From Paragonimus westermani (taxonomy: Eukaryota; Platyhelminthes; Trematoda; Plagiorchiida; Troglotrematidae): DNA of 64,000 nucleotides. Where the stretch lies: contig QNGE01003594.1 of assembly GCA_008508345.1 (NCBI GenBank), positions 16,376-80,375 on the forward strand, in the 5' to 3' direction. Shown here piece by piece: positions 1 to 13,500 of this stretch. A program made the translations under genes and the position numbers. Every line of letters starts with the position of its first letter. Position 1 is the stretch's first letter. Under the pieces are notes generated by a model. It saw nothing but the letters and a program-made list of their open reading frames with translations. It had not been told where the DNA came from and did not search any database.

Positions 1-1879
1 TCTACAGGTTGTCTAACTTCAAGTGAAATCGAACCAAGTCCAGTTATTGCATTGTTTGCATGAAAAATGTGAAGTCTGTTCCATCGTAGGTGCGAATTCG
101 GCAACTTATTTGTAATCTGTGATATGGCCGGAGCAATAAATAAACAAGGGTTGTGATATGAGAATAAGTCAGTAGATAGTTGGTTCTTGATAGGAGCGAG
201 CACGATACGAAAAGCGGATGATTACGTTTTAGTTCGACGATATTGTATTGTTGGGTAGACACTTACTTGGTAGGTGTGAAGTACAGCGGGTTAACTCTAA
301 ACCTGCGAGCTGAGAACACTGCTAACAATTGAATACGTTAATAACCTATGCGGGAAAAACACTGAGCGTTGAATGCCAAAGCGAATAGTCGGAGAAATTG
401 ATGATCGTTCAAAGTCCATTACAAGCAGCAGTGGAGGTGCAGCATGATACAAACACACACTAAAGTTAATTAATTTCCGATTGAGTGAGAGAGTTCGCTT
501 CAAGTAATACGCCAGTTTTCCAACTTTCGTAAACACAGAAAGAATACGGGCGGGCAATTTCAGTCACTCCGTGATTGAATACTACTCCCGCTTGAATCTT
601 CATATTCTCATAAGGTTTTCAGGTAGCCATCTTCGAAGGAGTAAACTAAACATGAGTTTTGCTGTCGTTAGAGCCCCTCAGTTTTGCCTTTTCGTAAAAG
701 GAGTCCAAGACTCAGCAACTGTGAGAATATATACTTATTTGGAAGCGCTAACGTGAGCTAAGCTTGATTCACGTGTTGTTTTATGAGAGATGCTAGCCAG
801 AAAGTCTATCTGAATGCATAGACTGCGACCTAATGTTATTAATCTTTTAATTACGTGGACTAATATCCCAACTTATTATCAGGTACTTGAGTGACCAACA
901 TACTCCTTACCGGATGCTTCGTATTCATTATCAAGCTGAAATGATCAGGTCTTTTTGAGGTCTGCTTACACAACACCTAACAGTCGACTGTACAACATAG
1001 GGATGGTTGCTTATGTAGTGATCGATCTGGACATGGGCAGATGGGGTGTTAGTTTTTGTGTACAGGGTCACATAATTGAGAGTAAAATTGATTATTCGGA
1101 GGCCCATGGACGATGAGATGATAAATCTACCAATATTGAGCGTCAAATGTGGAGATGAATAAAGAGTGAAAACAGCATAAAACCATTTGTAAACAACAAT
1201 GAACGAGGTATAGAAGGATATGATTCACTTTAAAAGACAACATTGCGTGCAGAATCATTAGAAGTGTATCTCTCAATGGCTGCATGACTAAAAGATTGCT
1301 TTTTCCGCAAGGAACTAGTGATGTTTGGTATTAACGTAGAAGACTGATCCCCAAACTACCAGTTTTTCAAGAAACAACCATAATACCAGATAGAAATTTT
1401 TATTGTGAGCTATAAAACGAGGCAAGAAACAAATGATTTTCGGTGAACCGGAAGTGAACACCCTTGCTCTTGGCAACTAAAAAAAGCACAAAATTTTTCG
1501 TTGCGGAATTTATGGCAAGACTAGAGCGAAAGGGTCGGTAGGTAATAATTTTACATTTGTAGAAGGCATTTGGGCTAGTGGTCTGGTGTGTAAAAGGTTT
1601 CTCATCAAACTTAGAGGTCAAACACCAACAGACTGAATCTAAAGCTCAACTTATCGTTGTGTTACCGATACTGATACTCAGTTTATCAACAAATTTTGTA
1701 TTGAGTAAATTGCATGAAAAGAATTGAGACATTTGGCACAGTCAATACCGTGCCGTGTACCTTTAGGCGTGACCGATACACCTCACTCCATACATCGCAC
1801 GAGCTTGTTAACGATTTTGTCACGGTTTGTACGGTTTTTGTACGCTGGTTACTGATGTGCAGCCCGAGAACTGGTTAAC
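1..1879. other. Intergenic, no gene recognised
   Basis: AT-rich sequence on both strands with only short open frames, none resembling a known family or bounded by good splice sites. The only assignable piece is the short HHR-SINE tail fragment at 785-830. Confidence 0.5.
785..830 (+). mobile_element. HHR-SINE tail fragment
   Basis: These 46 bases match the tail of the best HHR-SINE copy (its 33123-33168), including the block AAAGTCTATCTGAATGC. Leader, tRNA-like part and ribozyme are all missing. It is a short relic with no recognisable flanking duplication. Confidence 0.6.
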
Positions 1880-2164
1880 TTCAAGTTGAACATCGCTCGT
1901 ATTTGATCGCAGCTTTCGCATTCAAATAGATTTTTCAGTCAGGTTCGTTCAAAAAGGCACTAAACTCGATAGTTGTCCTTGTAAGAGATCGTCAACACTG
2001 AATATGCTTGTCACGATTGGCAACCATGTTGACAACACCCCATTCACCTCACACTAGATATGATTGAGATACCGTGCTTGAACACCCAGCCACGTTCGTT
2101 TGTGAATAACGATCAGTTTAGCCGACCGTCTCGCTAAGAGCCACGTTATATATCTTGTTAACCA
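1880..2164 (-). mobile_element. HHR-SINE, degenerate copy
   Basis: Reading the minus strand, this runs from the leader (GTTAAC near 2160, then a GAGACG-like block) through a poorly preserved tRNA-like part to the tail ending TCAACTTGAAG. The ribozyme region is badly eroded: the CUGANGA box and stem II are gone, although an ACTCGA..TTTAGTGC relic remains near 1958-1970. It is an old copy near the left edge of the window. Confidence 0.65.
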
Positions 2165-5100
2165 CAGTCAGTTACCTCATGATTAGGACTTCTGTGTCAA
2201 GTTGAACTTTCCGGTCTCATTTAACGTAATAGACAATATTCCAGATTACTTGCGAAAATTAGGGGGTCTGGTTGAATTAAAAAATCGAGTATGGTGCCTC
2301 TTTTCGAAAAGAATTTTTAGAATATGCACCTGAAAGCGAAGGCTCCGAACAGCTTTGGAGGATGTTCGACCTGTGAATGAAAAAAGATTTTCTTCTATAA
2401 ATGTGCATGAATATTGAGGAATTGTCAATATAAATTGTACAGGGAGCACGGAACAGCTTGTTCAGTTGCAATGATGTGTGGCTGAAAAAATGTCATCTCC
2501 CGGAATAAGACAAGATATGCTCTATTTAAACAAACAAATTAGACCCGAACTTGGAAGTGAAAATACACAGTTTTGGCTTAGGTTGCTGTGTTACTTTCTG
2601 GACAAACCAATCAGTAGTGGTGCCACTTTGATTCGCAAGTTGAGACGGCAATAAGAAGCCGCTTCACGCAGTTTACGCCATGTGCTGGTTAACTGTCAGA
2701 ATCTGTCAAGTGATTCCCAATCATAGTCACCATGAATATGAAGATTTCAGTAAGACATGCTCAAGAACTTTCGAAAAGAACTGTCATACATCACGGCGGG
2801 ACACGTAATTCCAATGAACAAATCATCTTTCTAACACTGGTTTCACCGTTGGTGAACTGTCATAGTTGTCTACAACAGTTTTATTTCATAGGTTCTTCAT
2901 CAGACATGCCCAAGTCTTCCAAAGCATGCACTGGTATTTTTAAAGATGCCGACTGACAGCGCACAAAATTGCAAAGACTATTTGAAAGTTTGCCAGTTCT
3001 TTTACTCACAGCATCTAGTTTGATGCATGGAGACTGATGATAGGAAGTAAGTGGTTGTTTGTCAGGGGAATTATCAGTAATGCCTACAATACGTACTGAA
3101 CTTTGTGCGAAAACGTACATTTTAACCACACACACTAATAAACTGTGCTTTCGCGAAGTTCGCCATACGTGGAGATCATCTACACACGTCACAGTCAAAA
3201 ATGGACTACTGGTGCCAAAAGTCGAACAACCTGACAGAATGAGGATTTTTCCATTCACAACTCATTTCTCGCTTTACACCCTTTTGCACAAAATAACTCA
3301 AGATTGATCTTTTCGTATACCATCATATAATGCTTGCTGTAGTCTACGTCATATGTAGGATTTCATCAATATGCTTATGGTACCTTTCTATGAAATTACT
3401 AACGGCCACCTTAAAGGTTACTTACACAGATTCTATCATGTAGACAGGAGCACACACTGCTGATAGGCTCAGCCTCAAACGGAACTTGAGTGCTTTACAA
3501 CAGATGGACTCGTAGAAAGGTTTATTCGAAAGCAAAAGTTGCAATTACATGTCAGCGTTGTCCAACTTTAAGTAAGGTGATCAGTTAACCAATGCTATAG
3601 AAAGAATTGCGACCTATTTCAGGTAAATATCACTCTGTACAAAACTTTCAGCTAGGTAAAAGTCATATGCATCGTCAACATATAAAACTGGAAAGCACTA
3701 TTGCCTTGTATGTTTCGGAATACTTGTGGATAAAAACTGAGTAATTTTGCAAAATTATAAACACGTTCAACATTTGGTTTTGAAAAAAGACTGGCTGAAG
3801 AGTCTGTCGGAACGTGGAAGTTTCAGTTACATGTGAATGATATTCACCATATAACGAAAAACAACCTCGATTACTTACCGGTAATTGGTTACTTGTAAGA
3901 CAAAGATTAGATAAAACTATGTGGCAAATGTATCTATGGTTTTTGTATGCTATGAACTAACAGAACCAACTAGCAAGGTAACCGACGATGGACTGGGAAT
4001 AAGCAAATGCTTTACTGTGAGATGAGGCGCAAATTTGACCTCGACAGTAAGTCTGACATATATAAATGCAAGATATGGCCTATAAAAATATTTTTTAAAC
4101 TAGTGGTATTTGGTAAAGACTTATATTTTCAAAAAAAAGGCTGATAGTTTTCAAAAATTATACGAAGCAGCAGCCTTTAAAACTGTTGAATTCCGTGTAA
4201 CTCTTGATCAGAACAGTGTGAAGAAGGAAAATTTTCGATCGGACTACCTGTGTTATTGAAAGATCCACATCTGGAATTGCTCAGTTCCAAGTGTGGCTTT
4301 GTGATCGAGCTGAAAGTGTGCCTGTTGCAAAGAGACATGTTTTTCCTGTCAATAACCTTAGTGTAGACCAAACTCTAATCATCAACGTTCGGCTTATTAG
4401 ATCTGTGACACTAATTAATGGTGTGCAAATATCTTAAGTAAACCCATGATATATTGATCTCTTCAAAACGCACCTAACTAAAATGTTCATCGGAACTTCC
4501 ACATGTAATTTACCCAGCCTTGTAAAACTACCTAACATTAACGTCTAGCTCGCAATCTGGCGTCATAAGGCCAGTGTCTTGTTTGTTTATTAAAAAGTAC
4601 GCCCCTCACAGATTTGTATTATGGATCCCCATATAAAGGGTATCGTTTTCACAGGTTCATCCCCACTCAGAGGTGGTTGCTGGACAGTCAGTATGAGGAA
4701 TGTGCTCATAACCACTAGGGATGGCCATTTCGTTACCCTGACTTTTCCAACTTTTTCAGTTAACAGGAATTCTATAAATTTCTACCTGGGTTTTCGTACT
4801 CATCAAATACTTGTGGATTGCCCCACCCCAAAATCAGTCTTCTCCTGCTAGTGTGGGGTTTGCTTGTCAATAAATGCGGTATGTTACATCTGCGAATTTC
4901 TTGAACTAGTTAGGTGTATTGAGTTAACTCAGCTTAGTGGTCTGACTTTTAAATCCAGCCAAGCTGTAAATTATCCCGTGACTTCATGCTATGTATCACT
5001 GTTGGACGTATTTGGTAGGGGGTAATCCACATTATCTGACATAAAAGTACCATACCTATATAATAATTACTAGCAGTTGCGCAATCTGGGTCTGGGACTA

Positions 5101-7438
5101 GTGGTTAACAGTGTATCGCTTGTCTCGTAATCGAGGGGACTTCACACAACCAGCAACCCAACAGTGGTAGACAAAGTGTACCAGCGTGGAATGATTTCCG
5201 TCCATGAATTGAAGGAGAGACAATGTCCACCAGTATGTATTGTGTGTGAACGGATGCATTAAATTTTTACACAATCTACTGGACACGTTTTTTCCTTCAC
5301 ACCTTATAGTTCCAAGCATTCGTGTTACATTGTTTGTCCTGCTGGCCAAAAGATTGTACTCAGCACTTTGTTACGAAGAGCATTTATGCTGACACCGCTG
5401 TTTTTCACCAACTAGCTAGTATTAATTTTGAGCATCTTCCTGGCACCAGCTGTCAAATATCATGTACAGCAAAAGAACGATGTTGTGTTTCTACCAATCA
5501 TCTGTTAGAATTTCAAGGGTTGATTGGGCGAAAGCCGTAAATCGTTCACCCTCGAGTGGGACGGTGGCAGCTCTGGGCAGAGAGTTGCTACCAGCGAACT
5601 GGTACCGACCAAGTAGTTTTCGGCATTTTTAACTCCAGTGGACCGAATCAACACCTAACATGCCGCAGATTGACACATGTGGCCAGTTAGGGAAAACCAT
5701 CCCTACTTCCGGTGCTGAAATTCCCGACGCTACATCGGTACCGGCCGTTCTGTTTGCGTCACCTGAACTCACGTTATGACGTTTATAGCTTGCTATTTAA
5801 GCAGTTGCTTAAAACAGAAGTACTCAAAGGCTCAAGTGACGCGTTCTTACTTGGCGCATTGTGCTTAACGAGTTGTTGACCAGCTGGGTCGCTTATTGCA
5901 TCTGCTGTGTCTTTGGACCAGAAGCAATTGCTTACAGCATGTTGCTTGCTCGGAAGTCCCCCTTGCTATGACCGTTATGTGAAGAGAGCGTCACTAAGCC
6001 ACCTGTCCAGTCGGAACATGAACACGTGATCGTCACAGCCTCACTGTTTTGACGAAGCGTTTTGGAGTACCTAGAGGGGGAGGGGGCAGGCAAACGGCGA
6101 TAGCTTTTGAGATTACCACCGAGCGACCTTTGACCTGCCTTGATTGTACATCGAGACTGAATGGATCTCTATTCGGCATATTTTGGTGTAATTTGTTGGT
6201 TAGTGAATCCCTGAGGGATGAAAAACAAACAATTCGAGGGATAAACAGTTGTTTTGACAAATTTTGGAGGTCCGACTTTTGACGGACATCAGGATTCTGG
6301 GAAATGTGGGAATTACATCGTGAAGCTGATTTATCGTGTACGTCACCAGCAGTTCAGTGGTCCCTAAATTATGGACGGTACGTCACTGTACAAAGTTAAG
6401 TTGACTTGACATTAATGATATACTTGAAATAACTGGTGAAACTGTGCTAAAACATTCAACATGATCGATTGGAAACGTGCTACTGATGTCTACTGACATA
6501 CGTGACTGTTAAGTAAAGCAATACACATGAGGCGATAGGGAATTTTCCACGTTAACCAACTGCGTGGATGATCATGTGGATCATTTCTGAACTATATTGA
6601 AAACGCTTGAGAATAACGGAAGCGTCCATCTTCATTCACATAAGGAAGCAAACAATCGTTTGGTGTTGTACGTAAATTTGGTCGAAAGAAAGTGACCAGG
6701 TAGTTGGAACAATCGGAACTTGCGGTGTTTGCTGTTTAACACCTGTTTTACGTTGATGGTGAGCAAAACACATTGGTTAACGCTAATGTTTTTTTGAAGG
6801 GCAATGAACATTCATTCTACATACACGTGCCCAGTTGCTCTAACTGAATAGTTTGGTGGTCACCCGATGTTCAACGTGTGCCCCGCTGATTGCGAATGTC
6901 AAACGAAAGCAGAAGATGGAACACACCATAATAACATTGGTTGGGAATTTTGTCATTAAACAAATCGTCAATCTGACACGGTGTTTGTGTGTCGGATATA
7001 CATTGTACTAATAAGGATATGATTGCAGTTTTTGTGACGGTTTGATGGGTGTGTGTATGAGATCCCTATTGAATAAGCAGTCGAAATTTCTTAAACCATA
7101 GACAGAGGATAAAAATCCTAACACACATCCGAACTATTGCTGTCATCTGAAATTTTCATGTTCTTTTAAAAGGGGCATTCAGAAAACCAAGCGTGGAAAG
7201 ATTATGTGCTCGTGCTGATTCTAAAATTCCATGTAATCCACAATTTCGATGCCTTGAAGGCGATAAATACTTTATCATCTGGCTAAACGGTAGTGAATGA
7301 ATTTGCATTTATGGTGTATCCATTCGTCCCAAAACCATTCTTCATAACGTCCTGTTTTAGCATGACTTCAGAAGCAATACAAGCCGACATTAACATGCTT
7401 AATTAACCCATTGTTACCCTTTGTGATTTTCTTTGCAG
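2165..7438. other. Intergenic, no gene confidently recognised
   Basis: I find no protein family here on either strand. A small HHR-SINE relic sits at 3790-3850. About 5540-5780 is visibly more GC-rich than its surroundings, and a short G-rich run lies near 6070-6088. Neither could be tied to a gene or known repeat. Confidence 0.4.
3790..3850 (+). mobile_element. HHR-SINE tail relic
   Basis: GACTGGCTGAAGAGTCTGTC followed about 30 bases later by ATGTGAATGAT aligns with the HHR-SINE tail at roughly 70% identity by eye. Only the tail survives and both ends are indistinct. Confidence 0.4.
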
Positions 7439-7561
7439 ATTAATCTTGGCTGCTATACCTATGTTACCGACCATCAGTATGACAGGTGTGAGAGATTTTT
7501 GCCCCCAGTGACAGATAATGATCAGTATATCGAAGCTGAATCCCGGCACCAGTTCTTCTGA
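7439..7561 (+). CDS. Candidate exon, function unknown
   Basis: A good splice acceptor (TTGTGATTTTCTTTGCAG, ending at 7438) opens directly into a frame of 40 codons ending in TGA at 7559-7561. An alternative GT donor follows CAG at 7485, which would make a 47-base internal exon. The peptide begins INLGCYTYVTDHQYDR and then becomes acidic and polar, with a balanced protein-like composition. I do not recognise a family, and no partner exon was found nearby. By chance, a 64 kb window will hold some acceptors that lead into open frames, so this is only a candidate. Confidence 0.18.
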   Translation: MNLGCYTYVTDHQYDRCERFLPPVTDNDQYIEAESRHQFF

Positions 7562-10500
7562 TATTGGCTTGCATGAGGTCTACAATTTTCTTTGTCTGAT
7601 TGTGTAAAAAGGAAAACCATAGACATTCATCTAATTTGCTTGTTTTGAAGTAAATTCTTTTGGCAAACAGACGATAATTTTTATGACATTTTTGAAGAAA
7701 ACTTCCTCCTCATTCCCATGCAGGTATTGCGAGCTCAACCTAGGGGTCAAATGTTGGCTTTCTGTCTTCAAAATAGACCCGCACTGACGTAAGTGGTCGG
7801 AAAGAAATTTCAGTTCAATAGCTTCCAAGAATTTGAGAACAATAGTTATTTGGAAATCACACATGGGCTTTCTCCTCACTACGCTCATGTGGCCACTGGT
7901 TGAACCCTGGAGGAGAGTGTCCCTCATTCGCACAACAGTCAGTTAGCTGTCAGTCGAATAACCTTTCCAGACAACGAAAAGTCCTTTCGTCCGAACGAAC
8001 TATCAACCTCGTAGTCTACTTTGTTAACGGATTTATGAAACAGTGAAAAGCACACCGACTACTAGAAAAGAACATCCGTGTATGGAGCTATTTTGTACCT
8101 GACAAATATTCACAGAGATTTTAGCGTAGGTCACTACTTCACGAAGAACACTTCTTAATCGATTATGCTCATAATGAAATATGCACTTAACCCGTGATGT
8201 TTGCATGAACGGAATTTGATGCTGGGATAATAACAACTCTTGCCTCGTCAAACTTTTAAATCCTAGAGCCGCATGTAAAAGGATTTCATTTAAATCAGGC
8301 ATAGAACAATACTGAGCCTGGTTTCGGTCTCTTTACAGCCACTACTTACGGAATGCTGCTGACAGCTAAGATGATTTTAAGAGCAAACGGATGAAAATTA
8401 GTTTGTTAAGTCAGTCAGTTTAAAAAAAATGATGTGATGCTTCAAGCATGTTCAATTAATCTGTTTTTCAGCCATCTAATAAACACTTTGTTGAGAGCGT
8501 TGTCATTAAAATTACCAGTGAAAAGGGGCAGGGAGCAAACGGGGTAGAACGTCACCAGGGCAATACACATGCCGAGTGGTACCGAAAAACAGGTAAATTT
8601 TCTACCGTGAATAAGGAGCGTCTGTGTTTGGTGTTACTTATCTGTCCCGACCAAACAACAGACTGCGTTTTACTACAACTGATGTTAACAGGCGTGTGTT
8701 TGGTGGTGTCAACTCAGAATTATTTCACGTAGGCAAACGGACACCTAGGGTCGATTGAGCAGGGTCAACATACACTGAGAATATTCAGCGTGGAATGTGC
8801 GTATGCTACAGAGATCAGTAACATTCTGTTTTTCCCTTTTGGAGATGTCCACTTTCCAGATAAACCGTACCTGTCTCACGTAAATGGTTTCCTTTTGGTG
8901 TCGCCATTATAAATTTTATAGTAGTTACTGCAACATATTTTGTACAAAATTTTTCTCACCATCTGTAACAGCTGATATATTGAGATAAAACGGGTATTGT
9001 TTTATGGTTTATACAAACAAACTATAGTCCGGATGATCTATTCAAACATATCGGAGTGATTTGTTTTCGAATATTCGCTGGTAGCATGGTGCATTAAAAA
9101 ATCGAATAGCATTATCAATAATGAAACACATTTTCTCCTCATTAATGAAACCACTGATTTTTTCCAGTCAGGCAACTAATTCTTACATACTGGGTATAAA
9201 TTACGTTCACCGTCGATTACATGGGAAGCACTCATGCATTAACTGACGTATAGATCGAATGGACAATGGCAATTTCCGGAAAGTCGTGAATCATACAGAT
9301 CCAAGTGATTATCCGTCAATCGCCTGATTCCAATCGGTCAAACCCATTGCAGCAGACGCTGGTAAGCGGAACACAACCTGTCCGAGGACTTGATCTTCGC
9401 GCTCTTTGGACGGACAGGCAGATGGAAAGAACGAATGTGTATCTGATTTTCATGAGTTCTATTAGATTCTGAATGAACTGAAACTATCACATCAGTTGAA
9501 TGGACGTTAGTTCAGATCTGTTAGAATAGTTCATTTTAAGACGCACAAAGCGGGGAGTATAGATAACTCGAATCGTATAGGAAACCAGGATACAGGCATT
9601 CAACATTATCAAATGATAGCCTACATTAGAAATGAAATTCGGATCCCTCAATAGTTTTCAGTGAGTTCTAAAGACACGCTATATTGTGTACATGTGATTT
9701 CTTCCAAACACATTTACGTAAGAGTTCACTGTCATGTTTTGCTTTAATCAGTATCGCATCAGGTGTTACATTTAAAATGCACATTTCTTCACTGATGTCA
9801 AGCCTTCTAAACAGAGTTGGTTAACCTATCAGATCATCGGGATGTGCAATTTGGTTGGTTCCTTGAAACATTCATTATCTCAGCTGAGGTGGCACATAAG
9901 TGGAGAAGTGACTGTGATGCCCATGCAATCATTTCGGTCGAATTGTTGCGTAATTTGAAGACCTCTACAGGTCTACGATACTGAATAAGACAACTAATTA
10001 GAATTTCCCCACTGGAAACCTAGAATATGATGACAGGAGTTCAGTATGGATGGACTTAATGCAACGGGATCGGTGCAAATGCTCTACGCAGTGACTCAGG
10101 GGAAACGTCAAAAACTAGTGCGAAACTTCAATTTCTCTACAGAAAAAAATACTGTGGACAGTCACACAGCTTCGAACAGTTAGTTGATTAGTTTACCATA
10201 TTTTCCTCAGGGAGTCTACGGGCAATTAATTTCTCATAGTAATCTCATCCGCCTCCTTTTCTGGAGCTTTTAGGGTGACAGAGGATCCTCCAAAGAGACC
10301 ATCTCTCACTTACAACTGTAGATCACATTGCTGGACCTTACTTGGCCCAGTTTCCGCCAGAGAAACTAGTGCTTTCAATATCGAATTTTTATCCCGCCTA
10401 CTCGAGAGGAATGATATGATAAATCTACAGACATCTCGGATTGTCTGAATCCGTTGCTGCTACTAGCTCGTTAGTTTTACACTAATAAGTATCGATTATG

Positions 10501-13500
10501 TCACCCCATTACATTTCAAACGGCAAAAAACGGTGAATTGCGGACGGTTCTGTTTCTCCACCCTGTTGTATTACCCTTAACATTTTCGCTTCCCTTGACC
10601 CATTGAGTGCAGACAGTAATTCTTGCCTGAAAAACTGCCGCATATGGGGCAAATTGGGATGTCTGTTGTTCTGTCTTAAGCACTGCAGCGTATAGTAAAA
10701 CTACGTTCGATTCTCAACAACAACATTCTAAGACCTCTGGAAAAAATTATGTAGAATATGGCCACGACTGCAGCTCATACAAAGCGAGAAATACAATACA
10801 AAGTCCACCACAAAATATCGCTTTCAGAAAGAAAGTGTGCTACATACCGGTATATTTTACATTGTCAGTGTCTGATTGAGAGAGCCAGCTTTATCGACCC
10901 CATCACTGAGGGTTTCAGAAAGAGTACACCCACTATAGGAGCAGTGTTAAATTACCGCTGCGATTTAGAGGTAATTCATTCAGTACCGCCTACTGGGCAA
11001 TTCCAATAACGCTTATTCAGACGGTCGGGTTAACGGGACAATCTTTCAATTTCAAAAACTACCAGAAAAGACGATCGGAAGGATTGGAATTTATCCGGTA
11101 TTGTTGAATAAATTTACAGTAAGCGTGTTATCTCACCTTGAATATGAATCAATGGAATGCACAAATTATCCAACAGGAAGGTTTTCAAAATGGAGTAACT
11201 AAACCATGAATCCACTAACGGCCACCAGTCAAAGGGAAATGGGCTCAGAAAAACAATCGAGTGCGGATGAAGGTGGGTAATTGTCAAAATACATCAAGAA
11301 GAGAGATTTTATTAAATAAGCAATGATACTTATGAAAGAAAGAAAGTAAATACTGTACAGTTATGTTACAAAATTAATCATGATCGTTTACTGTGCACAA
11401 CAGGGACTAATAAAGTCAAATTTAGGATCGGCTTTACATAAACAAACCAAACACGCTTCAACGAATTCACCGCTCCGCATCATACCAAACAAAGACGACA
11501 AACCTACCAGACGAGCTTCAACGGGACCAACCAAAGATGAACAAAAGGTTGATGGGCAACCGAAAATATGGGACACGAAACAAGTTTTCTATCAAAAAAT
11601 GGTTTTTGTAACAGTCCAAATACTGCATAGAGGTAAAAACACTTACCGGTATGGGAGGTACCCTCATTAACAGTACCTAAAGTAGTGGTTTTGACATGTA
11701 GACCGCTTGTTGAAGGTTCTTCGGATATTTAGGTATTTCAGCGTTCAAATGTCATAGAATATCTAACCTGTGGGCTGCACAGGTGTAGTAGGCCAAATGA
11801 GGGGTTCTCCACCCACCATGACGAATAACTTTCGTACAGCAATAATAACTTATCGCTTTCACGCCTAACACATCTGTCGATAGCTTATCTACTGTAAAAT
11901 CATTGGAATTTATTCATTTGCACGATAATTACCAAAAAACCGTAACCAGTGCTAGATATCTGAACAAGCAATTTTCAATGCACCGGTTTCAACAGAGCCG
12001 AAAACAAAATGTATGCGATGCATCTGCCACACACCACCTACGGAACTACAGGTGATAAAAGTGGGCAACTAATACAATACAGCCGGAGTCGTCTTGCCTG
12101 ATGTGTATAGAAAGGTCAACGCGCGTTCAACACAACCACCGATTAAAACAACGTGTACACAGTTGCAATGAACATGAAGGAGTGGATATGGAACGTCGTG
12201 AATATTACATCAACTTTTGAAACTTGTTTCTGAACGTTACAGTGTTAGAATGGATATATCAATTGAAAGTTTGTCTTCTCATCCGATTCGTTTATTATAG
12301 GACCGAACGTTGGTCGACAGCTCCGGAGTCGGCCAAGTGATTGTTGTGCTGTAACATTAGTGTTCTCGTTATCGTCGACTGCAACTCAGTATAGCACATG
12401 CGCACGTGATTGGATTTAAAATGTTACGCGTTAAATTCGGAAGATGGAACTAACCCACCCAGTTGCCAATGTAAGAATTCATACGAAACTTCCTAGTAAA
12501 TAGCAACGCACGCTGACACAATATACCAGGAATATTTTATCGATATGCCTTCCAGTGATCGTTTGTTGCAAGATTCTCCACGCGCACAAACTAAAGCGAG
12601 AGTCCAATCAGTATGTTGTAAATAGTGACTCGACCATGTTGAAGCGTGCAAAACTGTCTCCTACATACAGCGTACCGTGTCTTTCAAGCTAAGTTTTTAT
12701 GTGAACAGGACAGGTTGGTGCGACAGTGTGTAAAGCTTTTCAAGGTCACCGTATTCTGCGTAAACTACTATCGGGAAAAATAGACAATGTTTAGTAGACA
12801 GATAGTATTACCGACAATGGGCCAACAATAGAATCCTAAAACATGATGATTTGTGGAGTACCATTCGGAAAGGTACTAGAGGATGACCTGATTAAGTGCG
12901 GTACCATAAACATTGTATTGCCGAAGTTCTACACATAAAAAGCCACAGTTTACCATGTAACTTGTTTGGAAGAAATCTACGTCAGAAGTGTGTGTGGCCC
13001 GACCAACACCCTATTTTTGCCTATTCATTATAACATAACATTATCATAACATAACATTTCATATAATCCAGTTCATCGTGCAAGAAGAACGAAGAGCATT
13101 CGGTTACGTAATTACTTCAAACGCTTCTGATTTAGAAGCGCGTAGGCGACGAAATTGGTCTCCGGAGGGGTCAGCTGTGTAAGGGGCGCATGATAACCGT
13201 AGAGCCTGCGGAAGATTCTTCTGAGCTCACAGCTGTGAATTGTATAACTGAATTCTAATCGCTTCCGCGGTGTTCAAAGTATGAAAGTTGACTCCTTCAG
13301 ATTGACTACTGAGCAAATTGTAAATGGAGTGAAAGGCAATTGTGGGTGAGACTTGGTTTCCCGAGTTAACTAGGTGTGTTACAATTACACTGAAAAGTGA
13401 CTTCATTCCACCTTGGGTCAGCTATGTGGAAAGGTGTTCACGTATCCCTTGTTCTACAGGGGGACATGAAAGAATGAACAAGAAATGGGGTCACACGCTT

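Noticed and set aside
2881..2952. Possible minus-strand terminal exon ending MSDEEPMK with AATAAA overlapping the stop
   Set aside because: Only 23 codons, weak polypyrimidine tract, and a polyadenylation signal overlapping the stop would be unusual. No upstream exon found.
6060..6095. G-rich run as a possible G-quadruplex
   Set aside because: Only two long G runs lie close together; four are needed for an intramolecular quadruplex.
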